From: Bin127 sp965203505
GTDB taxonomy: Bacteria > Chloroflexota > Dehalococcoidia > Lucifugimonadales > Lucifugimonadaceae
Direction of reading: 5' to 3'
Length of the DNA stretch: 64,000 nucleotides
Assembly: GCA_965203505.1 (NCBI GenBank)
Contig: OZ241880.1
Coordinates: 620,001 to 684,000 of the forward strand
Shown here: positions 16,027 through 24,072 of the stretch, one piece after another
Numbering within the stretch: the first letter of the stretch is position 1
Layout of the letters: each line of letters starts with the position of its first letter
Program-made: the position numbers and the translations under genes
Notes under the pieces: model-generated
Database searches by the model: none
Seen by the model: only the letters and a program-made list of their open reading frames with translations
What the model was told of the DNA's origin: nothing

Positions 16027-17226
16027 TTAGAACGTTATCTCCGTCTCCTCTTCAACCTTGTCGTCGTCGATCTCGTAACCGAACCCCGGTGCGTCAGAAA
16101 CAGTCAGGTTGCCGTTGTCGAGGATAGGGCCGTTGTTCTTGTCGAAGTGGTAGGCCAACGCCGCGTGCTTCAACAACATCTCCACGTAGGGCGTGTGGAT
16201 CGGCGACTGCGAGGCCGACCACGCCATACCGACAGGCGTGACGCCTTGGTGGGCTATCGTGATGAGGTCGTAGGCGGTGGCCATGGCTGAGATTTTGAGG
16301 ACTTCGGATAGGCCGCCGGCCCAGTTGAGATCGGGCTGGATGATGTCGAGCGCCTCAGCATCCATGAAGCGTTTGAAGCCCCAGCGAGTGTACTCATGCT
16401 CTGCACCAGAGACCGGGATGTTGATCTTCTCTCGGATCTTGCGATACGAGTCGATGCGGTCTGGCATTGCAACCTCTTCGATCCAACGGGGCTGGTACTC
16501 CTCGATGTATGAGGCGAGCTTGACGACGTAGTTGACATCCATGGATTGCCAGCAGTCGAGCATGATGTCGATCTCGGGACCTACGGTCTCCCGCAGGGTT
16601 TTGACCATCTCCACGTTTTTCATCAGCCCTTCGTGGCCAGACATCGGCCCGTGGCGGAAGAACCACTTCTGGGCGGTAAACCCTGCCTCCTTAGCCATCG
16701 TCGCGCGTTCGCGGACGAGGCCCATGTCAGTGACGTTGTGCCCGAGCATGGAGGCGTAGGCCGGCATCGATTTGCGGCAAGGTCCACCGATGAGCATGTA
16801 GACAGGTTGTCCGAGCCACTTGCCTTTGAGGTCCCACAGCGCGATGTCGAGAGCGGAGATCGCCATCATGGGTTCGCCGTGTCGACCATGAACCGAGGTG
16901 CGGTGCATGATGTCCCACAGGAACTCTGTGGCTAAGGGGTCACGGCCGATCAACAGGTTCTTCAACTGCCAGATATGCCACGCCGTTGCTGAGAATCCAG
17001 TTGAGGATATCCCGCTGACGCCCTCGTCAGTGTCGATCTGGACGAAAGTTTGCTCGACCTGGAATGTGCCGCTGTCTAGCTGCGATCCGCGGTTACCGAT
17101 CTGACGGCTGTTTCCCCTGAACTCTTCGTAAATGTCGGTCGGTTGAAGCAACCGGTCCTCGAAGAAGGGGCCGTCAACCTCCATGTGGCCTTTTAGGTGG
17201 CGGAGTCGTATGTTGGTAATCTTCAT
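16027..17226 (-). CDS. Enolase-superfamily sugar-acid dehydratase (RhmD-like)
   Basis: Protein of 399 residues of the mandelate racemase/muconate lactonising branch, which abstracts an alpha proton from a carboxylate substrate using a Mg ion. Metal ligands are visible in IMLDCWQS, RWIEEV and SGAEHEY; a catalytic His lies in IAHQGV; ISALDIALWDLKGKWLGQPVY and LIGGP are the barrel-entry signature. FFRHGPMSGHEG resembles the GPHDGDAG segment of L-rhamnonate dehydratase, so a six-carbon or deoxy aldonate is a reasonable substrate guess. The C-terminal acidic tail (DDDKVEEETE) is unusual. The start at ATG 17226 (MKITNIRL) is family-typical. No sugar-acid partner genes adjoin it. Confidence 0.85.
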   Translation of the reverse strand: MKITNIRLRHLKGHMEVDGPFFEDRLLQPTDIYEEFRGNSRQIGNRGSQLDSGTFQVEQTFVQIDTDEGVSGISSTGFSATAWHIWQLKNLLIGRDPLATEFLWDIMHRTSVHGRHGEPMMAISALDIALWDLKGKWLGQPVYMLIGGPCRKSMPAYASMLGHNVTDMGLVRERATMAKEAGFTAQKWFFRHGPMSGHEGLMKNVEMVKTLRETVGPEIDIMLDCWQSMDVNYVVKLASYIEEYQPRWIEEVAMPDRIDSYRKIREKINIPVSGAEHEYTRWGFKRFMDAEALDIIQPDLNWAGGLSEVLKISAMATAYDLITIAHQGVTPVGMAWSASQSPIHTPYVEMLLKHAALAYHFDKNNGPILDNGNLTVSDAPGFGYEIDDDKVEEETEITF

Positions 17227-17303
17227 GGGTTGATTTATGTTGTCGCGCTGAGTGATTATTATGCTTTGTGCTTAGGTGCGGCTCGGTTGCGATGACCCAT
17301 TAG

Positions 17304-17339
17304 ACATCATGACATCAAAACAAAATGATGATATGATGT
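17304..17339 (+). promoter_or_regulatory. Inverted repeat / -10 region of toxin-antitoxin locus 1
   Basis: ACATCATGACATCA (17304-17317) and TGATGATATGATGT (17326-17339) are inverted copies agreeing at 12 of 14 positions. The right arm contains TATGAT exactly 6 nt before the antitoxin ATG. This fits an autoregulatory operator overlapping a leaderless promoter. Confidence 0.55.
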
Positions 17340-17343
17340 GGAC

Positions 17344-17604
17344 ATGAGAACTACACTGACAATCGACAACGACATTGCCGACTATCTGAGGGAACAGACC
17401 CGGTTGCACGAGAGGTCGTTCAAGCAGGTCGTGAATGAGACTCTTCGTCGGGGCATGGCACCATCTGCGAGCGAGAAGCCGCGGAAGCCGTTCAAAGTCA
17501 AACCTTTTCCCGGCGGATTCGCGCCGGGCGTGGATCCCCTGAAGCTTAACCAGTTGAATGACGAATTGGAAGTTGAGGACTTTCTAAGGGAGAGTTCGGG
17601 GTGA
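17344..17604 (+). CDS. VapB-like antitoxin 1
   Basis: Protein of 86 residues. MRTTLTIDNDIADYLREQTRLHERSFKQVVNETLRRGM is a ribbon-helix-helix DNA-binding head, dimeric in relatives, which neutralises the toxin and represses the operon. The C-terminal half (PFKVKPFPGGFAPGVDPLKL) would wrap the toxin. The stop overlaps the toxin start by 4 nt. ATG 17344 is preferred to GTG 17338 because of the -10 spacing and alignment with the similar antitoxin at 18702. Confidence 0.8.
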   Translation: MRTTLTIDNDIADYLREQTRLHERSFKQVVNETLRRGMAPSASEKPRKPFKVKPFPGGFAPGVDPLKLNQLNDELEVEDFLRESSG

Positions 17605-18038
17605 TTGTCCCTGATATCAACTTGCTGGTTTACGCGTATCGTCAGGAAGTTGAAGAGCACGGCGCAGCCAAGGAGTGGTGGGAACGACTGCTGAATGGTT
17701 CGGAGCGAGTGGGTTTGAGTTGGGTTGTCATTAGCGGATTCGTCAGAGTAATCACGCATAGGAGCGTGTCGAATGTTCCGATGCCTCCGTTGTTGGCGAT
17801 CGACGCCGTAAACGAATGGTTTGAATTCCCGCACGTCGTGACCATTCATCCTGGACCGGAACATCTATCTTTATTCCGAGCAAACTTGGATGCTGCAGGC
17901 GTTGGAGGGAATTTGGTCACCGACGCCCATATCGCCGCGATTGCTATGGAGTATCAGGCGGAGGTTCATTCCAACGACTCGGACTTTGCCCGATTTCCCG
18001 GACTGATGTGGCGGAATCCGATCAGAACGTCCCAATAA
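17601..18038 (+). CDS. vapC: PIN-domain toxin (VapC-like) 1
   Basis: Protein of 145 residues with a GTG start overlapping the antitoxin stop (GTGA). PIN nuclease acidic residues are visible: D5 in VPDINLLVYA, a central acidic site region, D in NLVTDAHIAAIAME and D in HSNDSDFARFPGL. VapC toxins are Mg-dependent endoribonucleases that cleave tRNA or rRNA; the target here is unknown. All catalytic positions appear intact, so the toxin is probably active and needs its antitoxin. The HSNDSDFARFPGL ending is typical of the TA_PIN subgroup also present at 39801-40235. Confidence 0.85.
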   Translation: MIVPDINLLVYAYRQEVEEHGAAKEWWERLLNGSERVGLSWVVISGFVRVITHRSVSNVPMPPLLAIDAVNEWFEFPHVVTIHPGPEHLSLFRANLDAAGVGGNLVTDAHIAAIAMEYQAEVHSNDSDFARFPGLMWRNPIRTSQ

Positions 18039-18099
18039 CCAGGTCGATTGCCGATTCAGGTACGACAAAAGGATTCGACAGCCACGACATATGCCGGCT

Positions 18100-18591
18100 T
18101 CAGTTTTCCGGCGCCCAAGGAAAGACGACCCATTCGTCTGTGACCTTCCAAAACCAATCCGCGGCATGTTTCTGGTTAGTACGGACATAGAGGGCGGCAA
18201 CCTTGATCTGATCGGCGTGATCATGGACAGCGCGACGGACGAGATTTAAGGTTTCGCCGGTGTCTACGATGTCATCGACAATGAGGAGTCGTTCTGTGGT
18301 TATGTTGAGAGTCGCAAATGGTTCAGGGCCGTCGACGAACCGGGCTCCTGACGCGAGCCGTTTATTCTCATCATCGTAGTGCTCGACGCGCACGGCTTGG
18401 ATCAGGCGGACGTCGAGCATGTAGGAGAGCATGGCGGCGGGAATCAGACCGCCGCGGGAGACCCCGAGAATCGCGGTGGGTTGCCATCCGCTTGCGAGGA
18501 TTTCCTCTCCTAGGGAGTTGATTCCTTCGATGTGTTCGGTCCATGAGGATGTCAGGACCGCGTTCAATGGTTGAGAGGTATCCGGAAGCAT
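18100..18591 (-). CDS. Purine phosphoribosyltransferase
   Basis: Protein of 163 residues of the type I phosphoribosyltransferase fold. The PRPP-binding motif RLLIVDDIVDTGETL lies near residues 100-115; AILGVSRGGLIPAAMLSYML forms the first loop, with the cis-peptide region at GVSRGG. The C-terminal WKVTDEWVVFPWAPEN, including the Trp-Val-Phe-Pro-Trp hood, matches xanthine-guanine phosphoribosyltransferases (Gpt-like), which salvage free purines to nucleotides. The start is ATG 18591; a TAGAAT box lies 9 nt upstream. The gene stands between two toxin-antitoxin loci. Base specificity is not certain. Confidence 0.85.
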   Translation of the reverse strand: MLPDTSQPLNAVLTSSWTEHIEGINSLGEEILASGWQPTAILGVSRGGLIPAAMLSYMLDVRLIQAVRVEHYDDENKRLASGARFVDGPEPFATLNITTERLLIVDDIVDTGETLNLVRRAVHDHADQIKVAALYVRTNQKHAADWFWKVTDEWVVFPWAPEN

Positions 18592-18683
18592 TGAAAAGCA
18601 ATTCTAACCGTGGTATCGCGCCCGTTTCTGTCGACGAAACCATTAGATCATGTCTACCGTTGCAAGTACGCATCGTGATGCGT

Positions 18684-18697
18684 TGATGTTATGATGT
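18684..18697 (+). promoter_or_regulatory. Operator/-10 element of toxin-antitoxin locus 2
   Basis: TGATGTTATGATGT differs at one base from the element at 17326-17339 and lies at the same distance from its start codon; TATGAT is 6 nt before the ATG at 18702. Its left half-site is not obvious here. Confidence 0.5.
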
Positions 18698-18701
18698 CGG
18701 A

Positions 18702-18929
18702 ATGCGTACGACGGTAACAATCGACGATGATGTACTGGCGGTTGCCCGGGCACTGGCAGAACGGACGGGAAGCAGCCTCGGCAGCGCCCTGTCGGAACTG
18801 GCGCGGCGCGGCTTCAAAAGCACTGCCGCTACGAGGGAAAACGGAGACGGTACAACGTTTCCTGTCGCCGCCGATGCAGGACCGATCACAAGTCAGGACG
18901 TGCAGCGGTCCCTGGACGACTGGCCGTGA
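18702..18929 (+). CDS. VapB-like antitoxin 2
   Basis: Protein of 75 residues: MRTTVTIDDDVLAVARALAERTGSSLGSALSELARRGF is a ribbon-helix-helix head, with a short acidic tail (GPITSQDVQRSLDDWP) that would bind the toxin. It shares MRTT(L/V)TID with antitoxin 1 and the same promoter-like element. The stop overlaps the toxin start by 4 nt. Presumed repressor of its own operon and inhibitor of the adjacent PIN toxin. Confidence 0.8.
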   Translation: MRTTVTIDDDVLAVARALAERTGSSLGSALSELARRGFKSTAATRENGDGTTFPVAADAGPITSQDVQRSLDDWP

Positions 18930-19360
18930 CCGCGTTGCTGGACGTCAACGTCCTGATAGCCCTCGCTTGGCCCAACCATGTGCACCACGTGGCCGCTAGA
19001 GCTTGGTTTGAGGATCATCGAGAAGGTGGTTGGGCGACTTGTGCCTTGACAGAGGCAGGATTCGTACGCGTGTCATGCAATCCGTCAGTGGTGCGGCACA
19101 GCGTCACTCCTCTCGACGCCATTGGAGTATTGGGGAGACTCATCCAGTTAGGTTCCCATACGTTTTGGTCGCTGGACCAGTCAATTCTGCATCTTCCGGC
19201 ATCGATTGGTTCACGTCTCCAAGGGTACCGCCAAATCACAGACGCCGTATTGCTGGCAACCGCAATGCAGCGAAACGGACGGCTGACCACGCTGGACGCA
19301 GGGATAGAAGGGTTGGTTTCGGGGGAGGAACGCGCTTACTTGTGTGTTGTTCCTGTGTGA
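18926..19360 (+). CDS. vapC: PIN-domain toxin (VapC-like) 2
   Basis: Protein of 144 residues, with a GTG start inside the antitoxin stop. PIN acidic residues appear in ALLDVNVLIALAWPNH (D6), in CALTEAGFVR, in YRQITDAVLLATAMQ and in RLTTLDAGIEGL, the usual four-site pattern of a Mg-dependent RNase. Length and motifs are normal, so it is probably functional. It differs enough from toxin 1 (C-terminal GEERAYLCVVPV) to be an independent acquisition rather than a local duplicate. Confidence 0.85.
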   Translation: MTALLDVNVLIALAWPNHVHHVAARAWFEDHREGGWATCALTEAGFVRVSCNPSVVRHSVTPLDAIGVLGRLIQLGSHTFWSLDQSILHLPASIGSRLQGYRQITDAVLLATAMQRNGRLTTLDAGIEGLVSGEERAYLCVVPV

Positions 19361-19444
19361 AGCGACGACCTGTGAACGCTCATGGAGTGAACAGTTCGCA
19401 TTGGCAATGGGCGAAGTACGAACGCGCCGGCATATGACGGCGAG

Positions 19445-20659
19445 TCAGTAATCGGCGTTTTGACCGCGAGATTCGATGAACTGTTCGACTGGTTCCGTGA
19501 CGCTTTCGATCATCATCTTGAGCGCATTCGCGGTTGCTTCTACCAGGGCGTCATCGAACGAAATCGCACTGTCAGCGACTATTTCCCGGGGTCGCAGGAA
19601 GGTATTGTTGTCTTGGATGCCGCACTCTAGATTGCCTTCTAGAAGGGTTTTCAAATCACCTATGTCGTCGTCAGAGTAGCTCAACGTTTGCCGAAGATAG
19701 TTTTTACGGGTTTCGAAATTCACGCGTACTCTAAACGAACCGTCGTTACGAGGGGTGACATGGAGTACGTAGTTGAACTTGGTGTTTGCCCAAGGAAAGC
19801 GGTCTCGGTACCACATGCAATACCACCGCTCTGAACTGCCGCCCATTGCGTGGGTGCTTCTGCCGTCGGTTTTCAATTGGTCAGTAAGTTCGTCTGATAC
19901 TCTCGCTTCAACTTTGCGGACGAAATGTGTAACTTCATCATCTCGATTGCGAGCCCTACGTGTCGCTGCTTTTATTCCTGCGCTACTAGGTGCCTCGCCG
20001 CTGGCTCGATCGTCATTCGACCCGCCGATCTGTATGGAATATCGCTCAGCGCCAACGACCGGAATGATGGTGTTGGTCTGCACATAGAGCACATCACCAT
20101 CTTGATACGGGATCAGTTGCACGCACGAGATCAGATTCTCGTCTTGCGCCTTGTCGTTCAGCCACAACACGGCCGAGGTGACTTCAGGAGCGAATCGATG
20201 GCTTGCCAGAATGATCCGTTGGTCGTCGTTGAGGTTTTCCAGCGAACCTATTTCGATATGCTCGAGTATCTTCCGTTCGGCTTCCGCTTCAGACACACGT
20301 TCATACGTTGCAAGCATACGGACAATGTCTTCGGATGTCGCGTGCCGCAAATAACTCGCATACTTGATTGCTTGCCAATGGGCGTCGGCTCCGCTGTGGT
20401 CGCGTTTGAGTTCGATTATTGCAAGCTTGCCGTCTCGGTCGATCGCCAACAGATCCAAGCGTTCGCTAGTTCGGTCGAAATCGCTGAATTCTTTGGCGAT
20501 GATGAGTAGGTCGTCGCCCAAGATTTCCGGATTCGCTACTATCCATTCCTGTATATCTTGGCGCTCCTGCAATCCGAGATGCGAGAAATCTACTTCGTCA
20601 ACCTTTTCCGATGCTTTGGAGTCGGGATCGACTCGGAAGAGTTGTGGTTCGGTGCTCAT
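19445..20659 (-). CDS. NucS-like (DUF91-type) PD-(D/E)XK nuclease-domain protein
   Basis: Protein of 404 residues. Residues about 30-105 form an endonuclease NucS-like core: LQEWIVANPEIL-type helix (QDIQEWIVANPEILGDDLLI), RTSERLDLLAIDRDGKLAIIELKRD with D and E-x-K of the active site, then AIKYASYLR. The middle part has VTSAVLWLNDKAQDENLISCVQLIPY, common in this nuclease family. The C-terminal half (residues 240-400) contains RWYCMWYRDRFPWANTKFNYVLHV and may be a DNA-binding or sensor domain; I do not recognise it. Such proteins are often accessory or defence nucleases. It is unlinked to known partners. The start is ATG 20659. Confidence 0.72.
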   Translation of the reverse strand: MSTEPQLFRVDPDSKASEKVDEVDFSHLGLQERQDIQEWIVANPEILGDDLLIIAKEFSDFDRTSERLDLLAIDRDGKLAIIELKRDHSGADAHWQAIKYASYLRHATSEDIVRMLATYERVSEAEAERKILEHIEIGSLENLNDDQRIILASHRFAPEVTSAVLWLNDKAQDENLISCVQLIPYQDGDVLYVQTNTIIPVVGAERYSIQIGGSNDDRASGEAPSSAGIKAATRRARNRDDEVTHFVRKVEARVSDELTDQLKTDGRSTHAMGGSSERWYCMWYRDRFPWANTKFNYVLHVTPRNDGSFRVRVNFETRKNYLRQTLSYSDDDIGDLKTLLEGNLECGIQDNNTFLRPREIVADSAISFDDALVEATANALKMMIESVTEPVEQFIESRGQNADY

Positions 20660-20708
20660 GTCGAATGTCTATTATGTATCGAGTATTGTCCGATCAAGAT
20701 CGATCATC

Positions 20709-21003
20709 GTAGGGGCGACCCTAGGCGTCGCCCGGTGCGGCCGGGCGAGTATGCCGCAGACCCGTAGGGGCGAACCCTCGTGGTCGCCCGGTGCGGAACG
20801 TCGATTATGACGTGAATTCCCGCGCCGCCGACCAATCCGCGTAGGGGCGATCCCTTGTGGTCGCCCCACCGTCCCCTTTCGCCCAGCGAAAGGGGACGCG
20901 GAGCCCAAGAGACCGACACAAGAACGCAGGGGTATGCCTGGGGCGGAGTGGCGGCAGGGCGATGACGCCGCGTACCCGTAGAGGCGATCCCTCGTGGTCG
21001 CCC
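20709..21003. repeat. Array of four GTAGGGGCGA...GTCGCCC palindromic repeats
   Basis: Four copies of a 25-26 bp imperfect palindrome (GTAGGGGCGA, 6-8 nt, GGTCGCCC) start at 20709, 20764, 20841 and 20978. Copies 2 and 4 share flanks on both sides (CCGC..ACCC upstream, CGG.GCGGA downstream), so the mobile unit is near 45 bp. The whole interval 20660-22303 has no convincing gene. Confidence 0.6.
20887..20938. repeat. 52-bp exact repeat, copy 1
   Basis: The sequence from CGAAAGGGGACGCGG to GGGGTATGCC is identical over 52 bp to 21901-21952. In both copies a preceding GTCCCCTTTCG can pair with CGAAAGGGGAC, forming a hairpin in front of the repeat. Confidence 0.7.
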
Positions 21004-21023
21004 GGGGCGGACGTGGGGCCGGG

Positions 21024-21046
21024 TTTCCCCCGCTGCGCGGGGGAAA
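21024..21046. repeat. Hairpin repeat, second copy
   Basis: TTTCCCCCGC, three bases, GCGGGGGAAA. The 10-bp stem is the same as at 7548-7569, with the same GGG and TG flanks. Confidence 0.6.
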
Positions 21047-21330
21047 TGTGCCACGCAGAGTAACTACGGCTACGACGTGGCAGAAGGACGAAATGGGCGC
21101 GACCGCAACGCCCCTTCCACCCCCCAACAAAAATCCCACCAATCCCCGAATCCCCGCAATCCCCGGTTCAGACAACAATTTGACTCTCGTGCTACATATG
21201 TATTAATATCGGAATCAAGGCGCACGAAACGGCTTTATCAACCACCGGATCGAGCGCACAGAACCATCGCCGCGTCGAAACGGAAAGCGTGCGCAACTCT
21301 CTTTTTCGATGCTGTTAACGACCAACCTAC

Positions 21331-21610
21331 AAGAAACCGGTCCGCGGGCGGGGCAAACCCGGAAGGCGTGAGCGAAAGCACACGAGCGACGGGCGACGGA
21401 ACCCGCTGCAAGCCTGAGTGGTTCGGGCGAAACGCAGGCCAAAAACCGGTCAGGCAGGGAGATTTGCCTCGGTGCGCGGATGCGGAGCAGATCGCTGGCT
21501 CCGACTAGCAAGCCAGGCGCGGCGCCGCAGAGATGCGGCCATCGGCCCCTCCCCTTCGCGATGCGAGGGGGACGCGAGCTGTAGGGGCGGGTTTCAAACC
21601 CGCCCCGCTC
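21331..21610 (+). other. Hairpin-dense non-coding stretch, possible structured RNA
   Basis: No plausible gene. Many short stems with GNRA-like loops follow one another: ACCGGT (21336 and 21445) can close a 115-nt domain holding GCCTG (21412) with CAGGC (21435); AGGCA (21452) with TGCCT (21465); CTGGCT (21495) with AGCCAG (21511); GCCGCA-GAGA-TGCGGC (21524-21539); GGGGCGGGTTT with AAACCCGCCCC (21584-21606, a REP-like palindrome). The strand is a guess. It could equally be stacked REP elements. Confidence 0.25.
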
Positions 21611-21900
21611 GCAGGGGGCGCCCGTTCAAGGTCCGCGCGACTGCCCTGCCGTTGACACCGAAACCCTCCCGCGACGTCGCGCGGGGGCGGCTACAGCGCT
21701 GACGAGGAGGAAGGACCGAGTGAAACCGAGCGGCGAAACCACAGTCAACCGCACGACCGGCGATGGTCTGGCGACATCGCCTACGCTGGCACCCTACAAA
21801 AAACCAATAACCCCCTTATCGCAAACGTCGACCAACCCGACGCGGCGATGATTCGAAAAACCTGACGCATGGGCGAACCCTCTTCCGTCCCCTTTCGGAA

Positions 21901-21952
21901 CGAAAGGGGACGCGGAGCCCAAGAGACCGACACAAGAACGCAGGGGTATGCC
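21901..21952. repeat. 52-bp exact repeat, copy 2
   Basis: Exact partner of 20887-20938, same orientation, 1 kb away, again led by GTCCCCTTTCG. The interval from 21953 to about 22080 holds another CCGCCGGAATGACGGA repeat (22028-22046) and no gene. Confidence 0.7.
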
Positions 21953-22084
21953 CGCCCACCACCCACCAAAATCTGCACCACCCTCGCGGGCCATACCCGC
22001 GCGCTGAAAACCCCACCAAACGTCTCCCTTCCGCCGGAATGACGGAGGTTCGGGTGTTCAACAGCGCCATCACGCGTTCTTTGA

Positions 22085-22182
22085 GTTGTGAATTGTCTCT
22101 AACACGGCGGCGATTTCTTCGATGTATTCGGCGGCTTCGATACCTCTGTCAAGTTGGATGACGATCTGCGTGTTGCCGTATC
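22085..22182 (-). pseudogene. Remnant of the mfd 3' end
   Basis: The minus-strand reading is GNTQIVIQLDRGIEAAEYIE and on to EEIAAVLETI, matching the last domain of Mfd (GNTQIVIQLDKGLDPAEYIE) at 29009-29096, with about four of five bases the same. No start, no promoter; both edges run into repeat-like sequence, with GTTGTGCAAAGACC 50 bp beyond. It is a decayed partial copy, not a gene. Confidence 0.75.
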
Positions 22183-22303
22183 GGTCGATCGCGGGTGAGA
22201 ACCATCAGCAATGGTCCGTTTCGGACGTTGTGCAAAGACCCCGAACGCGGGAACCAAGAATCGATAAAGCACGTCCTTTCCGACGCAGGGTTTCTTGGAC
22301 GCC

Positions 22304-22627
22304 TCAGTTGTTTGAGTGACCGTTCCCGTTACGACGCTCGTTGAGATCGTCGTTGTGAAAAACGCCTCGCTCTTCACCTTGGTACGCGTGCACGGCGACC
22401 TCGATACCGTCGACCCCCACGAGTTGGTTCATTTCCTGAAAAAAACGGTTTACGATATCGCGCAGGTCTTCTTCGGTTACGTTTTCTCGGACTACCAAAG
22501 TCGCATGGACCATCCCCTGTGGGTAGTGCACGTCGAGACGCCCCGCGTCCCGGTCCTCGCTATCCACCACGAAGAACGATTCGGAATGAGGCGTTCTGAC
22601 CTCTCGCTGCAACGTGTAGTTAGACAT
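22304..22627 (-). CDS. Hypothetical protein
   Basis: Protein of 107 residues, unrecognised. It has a compact N-terminal part (TLQREVRTPHSESFFVVDSE, then GRLDVHYPQGMVHATLVV), a helix (TEEDLRDIVNRFFQEMNQLV), a strand (DGIEVAVHAYQGEERGVF) and a polar Asn/Arg-rich tail (NDDLNERRNGNGHSNN). The alternation suggests a small alpha/beta fold with a disordered end. ATG 22627 is preferred (AGGG 6-8 nt upstream) to the longer frame starting at 22669. It precedes proA on the same strand's downstream side and may be read through from it. Confidence 0.55.
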   Translation of the reverse strand: MSNYTLQREVRTPHSESFFVVDSEDRDAGRLDVHYPQGMVHATLVVRENVTEEDLRDIVNRFFQEMNQLVGVDGIEVAVHAYQGEERGVFHNDDLNERRNGNGHSNN

Positions 22628-22710
22628 ATCTGACCCTATTCCTTCCCGTCGGGGACAATCATCTTCCATTCACGCTCATCGTCGGAAACTGAGGCTCTAG
22701 TCAACGATCT

Positions 22711-23988
22711 TCAAGTGCGGATCTGCCCATCACCAGTGACTACCCATTTGTAGGACATGATCTCGCGTATGCCCATCGGTCCACGAGCATGCAGTTTATT
22801 GGTCGAGATCGCGACCTCCGCGCCTAATCCGAACTCGCCGCCGTCATTGAACCGCGTCGATGTGTTCGAGAAAACTGCGGCAGCATCTACCTCGTTCAAG
22901 AAACGTTCCAAGACCTCGGCATCTTCCGCGATCACAGCCTCCGAGTGGCCGGAACCGTAGATCCTGATGTGGTCCAAAGCCTCGTCAAGACTTCGCACTA
23001 CCTTCACGGACAATATCAACGCAAGATACTCGGTGCCAAAGTCTTCTTCATCGGCCCGCATAACCTTCAACTCGCGCCGTTTTGGACCCAACAGAGCCCA
23101 AGCCCGATTGTCGGCGCGGACCTCTACACCCGCTTCGGCAAACGGGGCCGACAGACCGTTCAAAACCTGTGCCGCCACGCTTTCGTGCACCAACAATGTG
23201 TCCAAGGCGTTGCACACGGTGTGGCGTTGCGCCTTCGCGTTGAACACTACGTCGACGGCTTTTTGCACGTCTGCCGACTCGTCGACGTATGTGTGACACA
23301 CCCCTATCCCGCCGGTCACCGCCGGCATCTTCGCCTTTTCCGCAACCATGTGCACTAGTTCTGCGCTGCCCCGAGGGATCAACATGTCGATGCAATCGTC
23401 CATCTCCAACATCTCGCTCACCAACGAGCGATCTGTCGATTCCACAAACTGAACAGCGTCGGCCGGCATCTCCGCAGCGATCACCGCATCGCGCACCAGT
23501 GACGCAAGCGCGTGGTTCGTGCGGATCGCTTCTTTTCCGCCGCGCAGGATCACCGCGTTACCCGCCTTAAGGCATAGCGCAGCGATGTCGATCGTGATGT
23601 TGGGGCGGCTCTCGTAAATTACTCCGATCACTCCGAGGGGAACCCTGACACGTCGGATCAGTAAACCGTTGCTCGCCTTCGTCTCTTCCAAAACCTCACC
23701 AACAGGATCTTCGAGACCCGCGATGTTAACTGCGGCATCCGCCATATCCCCGATCCGCTCATCGTTCAAAATCATGCGCTCGGCAACGTGTTCGTCCACT
23801 CCGTCGACCACAGCCGCCGCGAGGTCCTGTTGGTTCGCAGACAAAATGCTCTGGGTGTTCTCCACCAGCAGCCCGGCCAACGCGCGCAATGCCTTGTCGC
23901 GTTGATCCGGAGCACAACGCGCCAAGTCGCCGGCGGCCTTCCGCGCTGACTCTCCCATACGGCGAATGTTAGTCTCCACTGCGATCAT
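22711..23988 (-). CDS. proA: Gamma-glutamyl phosphate reductase
   Basis: NADPH-dependent reduction of gamma-glutamyl phosphate to glutamate semialdehyde, the second step of proline synthesis. The 425-residue protein has the aldehyde-dehydrogenase-like fold with PLGVIGVIYESRPNITIDIA, GNAVILRGGKEAIRTN, the catalytic Cys in QRHTVCNALDTLLVHE and the late SNTSTRFNDGGEFGLGAEV and GPMGIREI motifs. Length is normal. GGAG lies 9 nt before ATG 23988. It lies 84 bp downstream of proB on the same strand, so a proB-proA operon is likely. Confidence 0.97.
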   Translation of the reverse strand: MIAVETNIRRMGESARKAAGDLARCAPDQRDKALRALAGLLVENTQSILSANQQDLAAAVVDGVDEHVAERMILNDERIGDMADAAVNIAGLEDPVGEVLEETKASNGLLIRRVRVPLGVIGVIYESRPNITIDIAALCLKAGNAVILRGGKEAIRTNHALASLVRDAVIAAEMPADAVQFVESTDRSLVSEMLEMDDCIDMLIPRGSAELVHMVAEKAKMPAVTGGIGVCHTYVDESADVQKAVDVVFNAKAQRHTVCNALDTLLVHESVAAQVLNGLSAPFAEAGVEVRADNRAWALLGPKRRELKVMRADEEDFGTEYLALILSVKVVRSLDEALDHIRIYGSGHSEAVIAEDAEVLERFLNEVDAAAVFSNTSTRFNDGGEFGLGAEVAISTNKLHARGPMGIREIMSYKWVVTGDGQIRT

Positions 23989-24072
23989 TTCTATCTCTCC
24001 AAAAGGCCAAAGACCTCTCCAAGTGCGGTACGAATACCGAGGCTCTAGCGTTGCCGCCGGAAGGGCGGTGTA

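Noticed and set aside
21077..21508. Open frames of 94-168 codons in the repeat block
   Set aside because: They cross palindromic repeats, are Arg/Pro-rich on both strands and lack ribosome-binding sites.
21181..21780. RNase P RNA, because of GAGGAAGGACCGAG at about 21706 and ACAGAACC at 21258
   Set aside because: The two conserved words are in the wrong order, and the GGTAAGAG and P4-pairing elements were not found.
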